From an uncultured Caulobacterales bacterium (GTDB taxonomy: Bacteria > Pseudomonadota > Alphaproteobacteria > Caulobacterales > Caulobacteraceae), in the NCBI GenBank assembly GCA_903858185.1, contig CAIOHT010000032.1, positions 1-33,238 on the forward strand: DNA of 33,238 nt. Reading direction: 5' to 3'. The notes beneath the pieces were generated by a model, which saw nothing but the letters and a program-made list of their open reading frames with translations, did not search any database and was not told where the DNA came from. The position numbers and the translations under genes are program-made. Shown here one piece after another: positions 1 through 11,376 of the stretch (its first letter is position 1; each line of letters begins with the position of its first letter).

Positions 1-516
1 AACCGGGTTCCGAAGGCCAAGCATGCGGGCATCTTCGCCGGCACGGTTTACGACAGTGGCGGCGTCTACAACGATATCGCCTATCCGGATCGTGACCCCG
101 AGCGGATCGCCTTTGTCGACGAGACGAAGATCAAGGCGCCGGTGCTGACGCTCGGCGCGGTCAAGGACCGGGCGGTGCCGATCGGTGACGTCCGCCTCAC
201 GGCGGAGAAATACTCCCGGATCGACGGCGACTACCTTGAATACCCCGACAACGCCCACTGGATCCTCGATGAGCCGGGCACCGACGGGGTTATCTCCGAC
301 ATCCTTACCTGGCTCACGACCAAGGGGATCTCACCGGCTGACGCCGCCAGGCCAAAGCCGGCGGCCCGGCCGGCGCAGAAGGCCGCGACGGCCAAGGCAA
401 AGGCCGCTCCGGCGAAGTCCGCCGCGGCCAAGACGGCGCCGGTCGGGAAGCCGCAATCTGCGGCCAAAGAGACGGCCAAGCCCAAAGCAACTGTTCGTAA
501 GCCGAAATCAACGTAA
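1..516 (+). CDS. alpha/beta hydrolase, C-terminal part (gene cut by window start)
   Basis: The reading frame is open from base 1, so the N-terminal half, including the nucleophile elbow, lies outside the window. The visible part has the end of an alpha/beta-hydrolase core: a strand followed by LGAVKDRAVP, where the Asp is the expected acid of the triad, and then NAHWILDEPG, where His is the expected base. The same pattern (GGRDVIHP, SHWLPGEPGW) occurs in the next gene, so the two are probably tandem paralogues of one hydrolase family. From about visible residue 115 the protein ends in a tail of roughly 55 residues made almost only of Ala, Lys, Pro and Thr; this is not part of the fold and resembles histone H1-like basic tails. 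The substrate is unknown. The downstream gene starts 64 bases later on the same strand. Confidence 0.75.
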   Translation, partial: NRVPKAKHAGIFAGTVYDSGGVYNDIAYPDRDPERIAFVDETKIKAPVLTLGAVKDRAVPIGDVRLTAEKYSRIDGDYLEYPDNAHWILDEPGTDGVISDILTWLTTKGISPADAARPKPAARPAQKAATAKAKAAPAKSAAAKTAPVGKPQSAAKETAKPKATVRKPKST

Positions 517-580
517 GGTCTCCTGGTCCGGACAGGCGTGCCCGAAGCAGGCGCGTCGCCGGAATCGAAAAGGGGAACGA

Positions 581-1336
581 ATGCCCGCACCCGTAATCAT
601 GGTGCACGGCGCTTTCTGTGGCGGCTGGGTCTTCGAGCGCTTTCGCGAGCCGTTCGAGACGGCTGGCCATCAGGTGTTGACGCCTGACCTGCCGGGCCAT
701 TCCGCCGGCGGATCGCCCGCAAACCGCTCCATGAGCGACTATGCCGACCATGTCGCGAAGCTCTGCAAGGCCAGCGACGAGCCGCCAATCCTGATCGGCC
801 ATTCGATGGGTGGGCTGGTGGCGCATCTGGCGGCGGCGCGCGCGAATGTGTCGGGCCTGATCCTGCTGGCGCCATCGCCACCCTGGGGTGTCCCGGGCGC
901 AAGTATGGAGGAGGCCATTTCGGCGGTCAGCCTCTATGCGCTGGGCCCGTTCTGGATGCAGGCCATCGATCCCGACTATGCCCTGGCCAAGCTCTACAGC
1001 CTCGACCGGATGGAGAAGGCCGACCGCAAGGCCGTGTTCTCGCGCATGGTCCCCGAGAGCGGTCTGGCCCTGTGGCAGACCCTGAACTGGTGGCTGGATC
1101 CGTTCATGACCACCTCGGTCCCGTCGGGTCGGGTGGACGCGCCCGCCCTGGTCATCGCCGGCGGTCGCGACGTGATCCACCCGCCAGCCACGGTCAAGCA
1201 GACGGCCGATCGCCTGGCGGCGAGGTTCGAGGTGTTGCGTGACATGAGCCACTGGCTCCCGGGCGAGCCAGGCTGGGACGATGTCGCGACGCTCTGTCTC
1301 GGATGGATCAGCGAGGGGCGGCGCGTCGCAGCCTGA
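581..1336 (+). CDS. alpha/beta hydrolase
   Basis: A 251-residue protein with a complete alpha/beta-hydrolase fold. It begins PVIMVHGAFCGGW (HG oxyanion region), has the nucleophile elbow GHSMGG with Ser75, the acid Asp197 in GGRDVIHP, and the base His224 in MSHWLPGEPG. A lid-like insertion rich in Trp, Leu and Met lies between about residues 105 and 180. The start at 581 follows AGGGGA at a suitable distance; a longer upstream frame exists but is Arg/Pro-rich and out of character, so it was not used. There is no signal peptide, so a cytoplasmic enzyme is expected. Esterase, lactonase or haloalkane dehalogenase-like activity cannot be told apart from sequence. The last 29 bases overlap the 3' end of the convergent gene at 1308-1568. 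Confidence 0.85.
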   Translation: MPAPVIMVHGAFCGGWVFERFREPFETAGHQVLTPDLPGHSAGGSPANRSMSDYADHVAKLCKASDEPPILIGHSMGGLVAHLAAARANVSGLILLAPSPPWGVPGASMEEAISAVSLYALGPFWMQAIDPDYALAKLYSLDRMEKADRKAVFSRMVPESGLALWQTLNWWLDPFMTTSVPSGRVDAPALVIAGGRDVIHPPATVKQTADRLAARFEVLRDMSHWLPGEPGWDDVATLCLGWISEGRRVAA

Positions 1337-1568
1337 TCACCAGCAGTCGGACCAGTCCGGCCAGCGACACCAGGGCCCAACTGCCCTCCATCAGGAGGGC
1401 CGACAGGTTGAAGTCGACCATCAGCGACAGCAGGATCAGCGACGCGCCGACGAAGTTGGCCGACAGCGACAGCGCGCCCTTGACGTCAAGCCTGCCCAGC
1501 GCCGCGCCGGCGTAGGCGACCAGGATCATCGCGACCCCGATCACCCCGACGATATCTGTCCAGGCCAA
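1308..1568 (-). CDS. small membrane protein, CBU_0592-like
   Basis: An 86-residue hydrophobic protein with about three membrane segments (roughly residues 5-25, 30-52 and 58-80) and a basic C-terminus (RLRRAAPR). The pattern, a Gly/Ala-rich first helix followed by SLSANFVGASLILLSLMVDFN, fits the CBU_0592 family of uncharacterised small bacterial membrane proteins; this is recognition by pattern, not by search. The most likely start is a TTG at 1568, eight bases after the stop of the upstream gene, preceded by a weak GGGG. It is probably co-transcribed with the exported protein gene at 1577-2203. Its 3' end overlaps the convergent hydrolase gene by 29 bases. Function is unknown. Confidence 0.65.
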   Translation of the reverse strand: MAWTDIVGVIGVAMILVAYAGAALGRLDVKGALSLSANFVGASLILLSLMVDFNLSALLMEGSWALVSLAGLVRLLVIRLRRAAPR

Positions 1569-1576
1569 AGCCCCGA

Positions 1577-2203
1577 TCAGTTCGGGCGGATGCGGAACAG
1601 GACCTGGGTGTGGTCAAACTTGGCATTGACCGGCGCGCCGTTGGTCTTGCGCTCGGTCATCAGCACCAGGGCCTCACCTTCGGCGTCGCCTTCCCGCTCC
1701 CAGGAGCGCGTGGTGCGTTCCATGTCGGTGACGTACTTGTCGAAGCGGGCGAGGAACCAGCCGCCGCCCTGACGGACCGCCCAGTAATGCAGATCGGTCG
1801 CAAGCGTCGCGGCCGGAGCCACCGCCTCGACGGGATGGTTCACGTCGATCGTGCAGACCGTGGGGTTGGTCGTGGAGGGCTGGATCGAGACCTGATAACC
1901 CTTGGCGTAGGCCCAGACCCAGACATCGCGCTTCTTCTTGAAGCCGAGCGAGGGGGCGACCTGGGCGATCGGGGTGCCGCGAACCATCGGGCTGCAGACG
2001 CGCTCGATCGTATTGATCACGGCCAGCGAGGTGATGTCGGTCGGCGCGGGCGGCGGCGCCGGGGGCGCTTCAGGCGCAGCTTCCACAGGCGCGGGAACGG
2101 CGGGCGTTTCCGGGGCGACCGGGGCCGCCGGTTGTTCCTGGGCGATGGCGGAGCCGGCGATAAGGCCGGCGGCGGTCAGGCTAAGGAGCGCAAGACGGCG
2201 CAT
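1577..2203 (-). CDS. exported Pro/Ala-rich protein of unknown function
   Basis: A 208-residue protein starting MRRLALLSLTAAGLIAG, a clear signal peptide with a likely cleavage after AIA. It is followed by a disordered stretch rich in Pro, Ala and Glu to about residue 55. The folded domain begins near TDITSLAVINTIERVCSPMV and contains two cysteines, one in ERVCSPM and one in NPTVCTID, which could form a disulfide in the periplasm. It contains an aromatic stretch with VWVWAYAKGYQVSI. An ATG 60 bases upstream would add a non-signal-like basic leader; I chose 2203 because the signal peptide then begins correctly and AGGA lies upstream. It resembles secreted hypothetical proteins next to the atp operon in Caulobacterales, but I cannot name a function. 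Confidence 0.75.
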   Translation of the reverse strand: MRRLALLSLTAAGLIAGSAIAQEQPAAPVAPETPAVPAPVEAAPEAPPAPPPAPTDITSLAVINTIERVCSPMVRGTPIAQVAPSLGFKKKRDVWVWAYAKGYQVSIQPSTTNPTVCTIDVNHPVEAVAPAATLATDLHYWAVRQGGGWFLARFDKYVTDMERTTRSWEREGDAEGEALVLMTERKTNGAPVNAKFDHTQVLFRIRPN

Positions 2204-2304
2204 GTCGACAGGTCCTTTTCTCTGGTCAGCGGCCATACAAGACCGCCGTGCGTTCCCTCGCAAGCCATCTTGGTGCGGCTTTGCGGCGGAGGTTAGGCTA
2301 AACC

Positions 2305-2564
2305 CTAACGCTCGACCGCGTGCTCGGCGAGGATGGTCAACCCTTGGGCGTTTACGTCGGCAAAGCCGCCCTGGATCTCGAAGGTGCGGCTGGCGGATCC
2401 GTCATGGATCACCACGACGCCTTCTCGCAGCGCGGTCATGAACGGCGCATGACCGGCCAGGACGCCGACATCGCCCTCGGCGCCCGGCGCGTCGACACGG
2501 TCGACCTCGCCGGAGAACACCTCACGCTCGGGCGCGACAAGGGAGAAATACAGCTTGTCGGCCA

Positions 2565-2565
<1 letters not shown>
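2305..2565 (-). CDS. atpC: ATP synthase F1 epsilon subunit (short form)
   Basis: An 86-residue epsilon subunit of the F1 central stalk. The sequence MADKLYFSLVAPEREVFSGE and the later GDVGVLAGHAPFMTAL match the N-terminal beta-sandwich domain that contacts gamma and the c-ring. The protein stops just after the sandwich (TILAEHAVER). The usual C-terminal two-helix domain, which in most bacteria brings the length to about 130-140 residues and can inhibit ATP hydrolysis, is absent. The TAG stop at 2305 is followed by non-coding sequence, so this looks natural rather than frameshifted. The start overlaps the atpD stop as TGATG, indicating translational coupling. It is the last gene of the atpHAGDC operon. 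Confidence 0.93.
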
Positions 2566-5082
<2,517 letters not shown>

Positions 5083-5113
5083 CGAGGGCTACTCTCTCCG
5101 CTCTCGGCCGGTC

Positions 5114-7209
<2,096 letters not shown>

Positions 7210-7344
7210 TTGTTCAACCGTCCGGTGCGTCGCTCACCGCGTCCCGGGTATGCCCCCAGGCGCGGCGCTAAAGTCTTGAAAGTGCTTGGAAAAGCACGAG
7301 AGCCAGCGGGCCGTGAAAGTCCTCCGGCCCGAAGCCGCGCGCCT

Positions 7345-7371
7345 GATAGCATGCGTTCTGTTGCATCGCAA
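7345..7371 (-). promoter_or_regulatory. possible atp operon promoter
   Basis: On the minus strand the spacer before atpH holds TTGCGA (7366-7371), 15 bases, then GCTATC (7345-7350). This loosely resembles the Caulobacter housekeeping promoter (TTGaCg, then GCTAnAwC). It would leave a leader of about 130 bases before the atpH GTG, which includes a small hairpin with arms GTGCTT/AAGCAC at 7282-7297. The match is weak and based on eye alone. Confidence 0.25.
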
Positions 7372-7391
7372 CGGCGCGGGCGGTGGTTCGG

Positions 7392-7643
7392 TCAGACGTC
7401 CAGCACCCTGAACACCCCCGATGCAGTGGCGGCGCGGCGTCCGTCGGGCAGCAGCGCCTCACCGTGAACAAAGACCAGGCTGCGGGTCGCGCGCTCCACA
7501 TGGGCGGAAACCGCCATCGTGGTCGGGTCGCCGCTGACGCCGTAGTCGAGGGTCAGGGAAACAACAGCGACCTGGCGGCCACTGGCCGCAGTGTCGGTCA
7601 GGGCGCGTTCGAGCACGCCGGCGAGAGATAGGGTCTGGGTCAT
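7392..7643 (-). CDS. half-size hotdog (PaaI thioesterase-like) protein
   Basis: An 83-residue protein. It contains VAVVSLTLDYGVSG, then VERATRSLVFVHGEALLPDGRRAATASGVFRVLDV. This order matches the second half of PaaI-type acyl-CoA thioesterases, where a strand giving the dimer interface is followed by the GEALxxDGRxxATASGxFRVL hairpin. The N-terminal half, with the long hotdog helix and the HGG-type active-site loop, is missing, and the short first segment (MTQTLSLAGVLERALTDTAA) does not replace it. So it may be a non-catalytic or acyl-binding relative. It is encoded on the same strand as atpHAGDC, 182 bases upstream of it. The family assignment is by pattern. Confidence 0.6.
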   Translation of the reverse strand: MTQTLSLAGVLERALTDTAASGRQVAVVSLTLDYGVSGDPTTMAVSAHVERATRSLVFVHGEALLPDGRRAATASGVFRVLDV

Positions 7644-7674
7644 GTCGCGGGCTGCCTTACCCGGGGCCGCGGCA

Positions 7675-7708
7675 AAGAAAAAGGGCGGCGGTTGAAACCG
7701 CCGCCCTT
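7675..7708 (-). terminator. intrinsic terminator
   Basis: On the minus strand the GGGCGGCGGTT and AACCGCCGCCC arms form an 11-12 bp GC-rich stem with a four-base loop, followed at once by TTTTTCTTT. This is a textbook rho-independent terminator. It lies about 58 bases after the stop of the exported protein gene at 7766-8074 and separates that gene from the hotdog gene and the atp operon. Confidence 0.85.
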
Positions 7709-7765
7709 CGCCACTGGCGAGTTGCTCGAGGAAACAAACCGGACCCGAAGCGTCCGGCTGGAAAG

Positions 7766-8074
7766 CTAGTTGGCGGCGGCGTTGCAGGTGGCCAGGTCCT
7801 GGCCTTCGATGGTGCGCTTGCCGTTGGTCAGGGTGGTGACGGGGCCGACGACCTTCACCAGTTCCTTGCAGCCGGCGACCGTGACGGTGCGCGCGATGGC
7901 CGAGTTGGCGACGCAGGTAGAGCCTTCGCAGGTGAACAGCGCACCGGCGGCGACGACCTTGGTCTTGGCGGCCACGGGTGTGGCCAGCGAGGCGGTCACC
8001 TTGGCATCGGCGAACGCAACGCCGGCAAAGGACAGGGAAAGAACGGCGGCAGCCGTCAGCATACGGATTTTCAT
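7766..8074 (-). CDS. small exported cysteine-containing protein
   Basis: A 102-residue protein with a typical signal peptide (MKIRMLTAAAVLSLSFAGVAFA, cleavage expected after residue 22). The mature part of about 80 residues has four cysteines: two in FTCEGSTCVANS, one in VAGCKEL and one near the C-terminus in LATCNAAAN. This suggests two disulfides in the periplasm. The start follows GGAGGGCGAACCC, a strong Shine-Dalgarno at normal spacing. It ends before a strong terminator. I recall a Caulobacterales family named CC_3452 at the same place near atp genes, and the sequence seems to fit, but function is unknown. Confidence 0.8.
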   Translation of the reverse strand: MKIRMLTAAAVLSLSFAGVAFADAKVTASLATPVAAKTKVVAAGALFTCEGSTCVANSAIARTVTVAGCKELVKVVGPVTTLTNGKRTIEGQDLATCNAAAN

Positions 8075-8190
8075 GGGTTCGCCCTCCGGCGTATTCGGGG
8101 TGGTGATCGGGAGATCAGGCTTGGACAGGTACTGGCCTCATCCGCCCCGCAAGTCTGGCCCCGGTATCCCCACCGACGCCGCGAAACGAA

Positions 8191-8226
8191 CTAAGCATTG
8201 CTTAGATATCAACGATAATGAATCGT
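8191..8226. promoter_or_regulatory. palindromic operator-like site
   Basis: CTAAGCATTGCTTAG (8191-8205) is a perfect 15-base palindrome around one central base. It is followed by an inverted repeat ACGAT/ATCGT (8212-8226). Nine bases of the palindrome (TGCTTAGAT) recur at 8248-8256. The segment is AT-rich compared with the genes around it and lies 117-150 bases upstream of the exported protein gene that starts at 8074 on the minus strand. It looks like a repressor binding site near a promoter; the regulator is unknown. Confidence 0.5.
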
Positions 8227-8273
8227 GCGCAAGTGGAATCTTCACAGTGCTTAGATTTTTCTGCGAACGGCTC

Positions 8274-8690
8274 TCAGCGCTCGAGCATCGAGTCCAGACG
8301 GCGCTTGGCCTCGTCGTGGACGCCATCGCGGTTCTCGACGAGCGCCATGGACCGGACGCCGTTCCGCCGGTCGCCCTCGTTCGGCAGGAACCAGAACACG
8401 TCGGTCGACTGTCTCTCCGTCAGTGACCAGAGGATCGCCGCGAGAATCGACCCGGCTCCGCCCGCCGCCATGACCGGCCAGATGCCGTGGACATCGGTGG
8501 TGGTGACGAGCGCGAGTTGCTCGGCCAGCGCCTGCCGGTTCGGCGATTTTGCCGCGAGCTGGGCCAGGAATCCGAGCACCAGATGCGCCGCGCCTGACAG
8601 CGACAATGCCATCGCGATCGCGAACAGGCGCGGCTGGACGAACAGTCCAACCGCGGCTCCCAGGATCGAGGCGGCGATGATCAGGATCAT
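8274..8690 (-). CDS. membrane protein of unknown function
   Basis: A 138-residue protein with three predicted membrane helices: MILIIAASILGAAVGLFVQP, LFAIAMALSLSGAAHLVLGF, and IWPVMAAGGAGSILAAILWSL. A soluble C-terminal part follows (RRNGVRSMALVENRDGVHDEAKRRLDSMLER). I placed the start at the ATG at 8690; an in-frame GTG about 13 codons upstream (giving VSEKFIYSRDGHRM) is also possible. The frame stays open much further upstream, but that part is antisense to the acyl-CoA dehydrogenase gene and is not protein-like. I do not recognise a named family. Confidence 0.6.
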   Translation of the reverse strand: MILIIAASILGAAVGLFVQPRLFAIAMALSLSGAAHLVLGFLAQLAAKSPNRQALAEQLALVTTTDVHGIWPVMAAGGAGSILAAILWSLTERQSTDVFWFLPNEGDRRNGVRSMALVENRDGVHDEAKRRLDSMLER

Positions 8691-8834
8691 GCGGTGACCA
8701 TCGCGCGAGTAGATGAATTTTTCGCTCACCCTGTTCACGGACGGGATCGACCGCCCTTCCGTCGGGTCACGGTTGCCGCGCACGGAAGGCGGCGCATACT
8801 GGCGGCAACCACATAAGATTGACGGGAGCGCTCC

Positions 8835-10175
8835 ATGGACTTTGCCCTCGACCCGAAGCTGGTCGCCTACCTCGCCGAGCTCGACGAGTTCATCGAAACG
8901 ACGATCAAGCCGCTGCAGGCTCAGGACGACAACGAGCGGTTCTTCGACCACCGCCGTGAACACGCCCGCACGGACTGGGATAACAACGGCCTGCCGCGCC
9001 ACGAGTGGGAGGAACTGCTGGCCAAGGCGCGCAAGCTGGCCGATGACGCCGGACACTATCGCTTCGCCTGGCCAAAGGAGATGGGCGGCAAGGACGGCAG
9101 CCAGCTCTGGATGGCCGTCATCCGCGAACATCTGGCCGCCAAGGGCCTGGGTCTGTTCAACGATCTGCAGAATGAGCACTCGATCGTCGGCAACAATCCC
9201 TTCGTGCTGATGTTCAAGGAGTTCGCCACGCCTGAACAGGTCGCCCGGGACGGCGAGGCGCTGCTGAAGGGTGAGATTCGTGCAGCCTTCGGCCTGACCG
9301 AGCCGAACCATGGCTCCGACGCCACCTTCATGGAGACCACAGGGGTCCCCGAGGAGAAGGACGGCAAGCCCGGCTGGCGGATCAAGGGCGAGAAGATGTG
9401 GACCACGGGCATGCACGTGGTCAGCCACGTCATGGTCTTCGCCCGCACAAGCGGCAAGGACGGCGACGCCCTGGGCATCACCTGCTTCCTGGTCCCGCGC
9501 GACCAGATCAAGATCGAGGAGTGGATGTGGACGTTCAACATGCCCACCGACCACCCACGCATCTCGTTTGACACCTGGATCCCCGAGGACAGCTACTGGG
9601 GTGTGATCGACCGGGGCCTCGGTCTGGGCCAGTCGTTCGTGCACCAGAACCGGATCCGGCAGGCGGCCAGTTCACTGGGCGCGGCGGTCTACTGCATCAA
9701 CGAAAGCGTCAAGTACGCCCGCATGCGCAAGCCGTTCGGCAAGGCGCTGAGCGACAATCAGGCGATCCAGTTCCCGCTCGTCGAGCTGCACGCCCAGGCC
9801 GAGATGCTGCGCCTGCTGATCCGCCAGACCGCCTGGCAGATGGACACGATGGATCACAAGACCATCGAGCGGGAGATCTCCGACAAGGTCTCGATCTGCA
9901 ACTACTGGGGCAACCGCCTCTGCTGCGAGGCCGCCGACCGGGCCATGCAGGTGCACGGCGGCATGGGCTACAGCCGGCACAAGGCCTTCGAGCACATCTA
10001 TCGCCACCACCGCCGCTACCGCATCACCGAGGGCTCGGAAGAGATCCAGCAGCGCAAGGTCGCGGCCTTCCTGTTCGGCTACCTCGGCCCCAAGCGTCAG
10101 GAGTTCAAGGCGCTGGAAGAAGAGTGGGCGGCGGGTCGCGCCGCCGGCAAGAACGACCGCCAGTTGGGGATGTAG
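8835..10175 (+). CDS. acyl-CoA dehydrogenase
   Basis: A 446-residue FAD-dependent acyl-CoA dehydrogenase that would introduce a trans double bond into an acyl-CoA and pass electrons to ETF. The FAD/substrate region reads AAFGLTEPNHGSDATFMET, the middle beta domain is near MWTTGMHVVSHVMVFART, and the C-terminal helical domain has QVHGGMGYSRHKAFEHIYR. The catalytic glutamate is expected at about residue 399 in ITEGSEEIQQRKVA. It is longer than the usual 380 residues, mainly from an N-terminal insertion around residues 35-60. The start follows GACGGGAG. It ends 6 bases before the GFA-family gene, so the two are likely co-transcribed. The exact substrate is unknown. Confidence 0.92.
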   Translation: MDFALDPKLVAYLAELDEFIETTIKPLQAQDDNERFFDHRREHARTDWDNNGLPRHEWEELLAKARKLADDAGHYRFAWPKEMGGKDGSQLWMAVIREHLAAKGLGLFNDLQNEHSIVGNNPFVLMFKEFATPEQVARDGEALLKGEIRAAFGLTEPNHGSDATFMETTGVPEEKDGKPGWRIKGEKMWTTGMHVVSHVMVFARTSGKDGDALGITCFLVPRDQIKIEEWMWTFNMPTDHPRISFDTWIPEDSYWGVIDRGLGLGQSFVHQNRIRQAASSLGAAVYCINESVKYARMRKPFGKALSDNQAIQFPLVELHAQAEMLRLLIRQTAWQMDTMDHKTIEREISDKVSICNYWGNRLCCEAADRAMQVHGGMGYSRHKAFEHIYRHHRRYRITEGSEEIQQRKVAAFLFGYLGPKRQEFKALEEEWAAGRAAGKNDRQLGM

Positions 10176-10181
10176 ACGATC

Positions 10182-10589
10182 ATGGCGCACATCGAAGGCG
10201 GCTGCCTCTGCGGCCAGGTCCGGTTCAGCGGGGACGCTGAACCGGTCTTCCAGGCGATCTGCCACTGCAAGAACTGCCAGAAGCAGGCCGGCACCGCCTA
10301 TTCGGTGATCGTCGGCGTCCCGCGCGGGGCGCTGACGGTGACCGGGACCCTGAAGACCTATCACGACAAGGGCGACAGCGGCGGAACGGTCGACCGCCAC
10401 TTCTGCCCGGACTGCGGATCGCCGATCCTGTCAGACGCGCCGGCCAATCCGGCCCTGGTGTTCATCAAGGCGGGGACGCTGGACGACGCGAGCTGGGTGG
10501 CGCCGCAGATCCACATCTGGGCCGAGAGCGCCATGGCCTGCACGACGATTCCGGCAGGTGTTCCGGCTTTTCCGAAGAACCCGGGTTAG
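10182..10589 (+). CDS. GFA-family zinc protein
   Basis: A 135-residue protein of the GFA family (named after glutathione-dependent formaldehyde-activating enzyme; Mss4-like fold). The zinc ligands are all visible: Cys8 and Cys10 in GGCLCGQVRF, Cys27, Cys29 and Cys32 in CHCKNCQKQAG, and Cys75 and Cys78 in FCPDCGSPI. The FIKAGTLDD segment is also typical. Most members are not proven to act on formaldehyde, so only the family is claimed. It follows the acyl-CoA dehydrogenase gene by 6 bases. Confidence 0.9.
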   Translation: MAHIEGGCLCGQVRFSGDAEPVFQAICHCKNCQKQAGTAYSVIVGVPRGALTVTGTLKTYHDKGDSGGTVDRHFCPDCGSPILSDAPANPALVFIKAGTLDDASWVAPQIHIWAESAMACTTIPAGVPAFPKNPG

Positions 10590-10669
10590 CGGGGGTCCTC
10601 CCGCTCGCCGCTGTTATCTCCTATATGTTCCTTCACGGCCGCTCGGGCGGCCGATTGAAGGGGCCATCC

Positions 10670-11320
10670 ATGACCATGATCTCGCGCCTTGTCCGCCTTG
10701 TTCCCGTGTTCGCCGTCGCGGCGATCCTGTCGGGCTGCGGCATCAACACCATTCCCACCCGCGATGAAGCCGTGAAGGCCTCGTGGGGTGACGTCCAGAA
10801 CCAGTACCAGCGCCGCGCCGACCTGATCCCCAACCTGGTCAGCACGGTGAAGGGCTACGCCGCCCAGGAGAAGGACGTCCTGACCGCCGTCACCGAGGCG
10901 CGCGCCAGCGCGACCCAGGTGCGTGTCGACGCCTCGACCATCACCAACCCCGCCCAGTTCCAGCAGTATGCGGCGGCCCAGGACAAGCTGAGCGGCGTGC
11001 TCGGTCGCCTGATGATGATCCAGGAGAACTATCCGGAGCTGAAGTCCAACACCAACTTCCTGGCGCTGCAGTCGCAGCTGGAAGGGACCGAGAACCGCAT
11101 CGCCGTGGCCCGCAAGGACTACAACGAGCAGGTCCGGCTATATAACACCTCGCTGCGGACCTTCCCGACGGTGATCTGGGCCAAGACCTTCTATAGCGGT
11201 CAGAAGCCAGCCCTGCCGTTCGAGGCCGCCGTCACCGCGCAGACCGCGCCGACCGTCAGCTTCGACGCCCCGGCTCCGGCCACTGCGCCGGCCCCGACGA
11301 CCGTCCCGGCGCCGAAGTAG
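10670..11320 (+). CDS. lemA: LemA family lipoprotein
   Basis: A 216-residue protein with an N-terminal lipoprotein signal ending LSGCGINTIP, where Cys is the lipid-bearing residue. The LemA helical-bundle signature follows: AVKASWGDVQNQYQRRADLIPNLV, then NYPELKSNTNFLALQSQLEGTENRIAVARKDYNEQVRLYNT. The C-terminus is a Pro/Ala/Thr tail. The ATG at 10670 was chosen because GAAGGGG precedes it and it begins the signal peptide; an ATG 45 bases upstream is less likely. LemA proteins often sit beside TPM-domain proteins, as here, and are thought to act at the envelope, but their biochemical role is not settled. Confidence 0.93.
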   Translation: MTMISRLVRLVPVFAVAAILSGCGINTIPTRDEAVKASWGDVQNQYQRRADLIPNLVSTVKGYAAQEKDVLTAVTEARASATQVRVDASTITNPAQFQQYAAAQDKLSGVLGRLMMIQENYPELKSNTNFLALQSQLEGTENRIAVARKDYNEQVRLYNTSLRTFPTVIWAKTFYSGQKPALPFEAAVTAQTAPTVSFDAPAPATAPAPTTVPAPK

Positions 11321-11340
11321 CTTGAACAGCTCCTCACAGG

Positions 11341-11376
11341 TCCTTCCCCCACGGCCGACGGCCGTTTGGGGAAGGA
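11341..11376. repeat. long inverted repeat before a TPM-domain gene
   Basis: TCCTTCCCC (11341-11349) pairs with GGGGAAGGA (11368-11376), and between them lies the palindrome ACGGCCGACGGCCGT (11351-11365). In RNA this gives a tall, stable stem in the lemA-TPM spacer. The right arm includes the purine-rich stretch GGGGAAGG, which is the only Shine-Dalgarno-like sequence, and ends on the A of the ATG at 11376. It may be an mRNA-processing or terminator-like structure, or a dispersed palindrome. Confidence 0.7.

Noticed and set aside
7275-7373. 32-codon frame on the minus strand in the atp leader (starts MQQNACYQARGF)
   Set aside because: No Shine-Dalgarno and no clear protein signal; it may be chance within the leader.
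8691-9644. Upstream continuation of the membrane protein frame at 8274-8690
   Set aside because: It runs antisense to the acyl-CoA dehydrogenase gene; the membrane protein starts near 8690.
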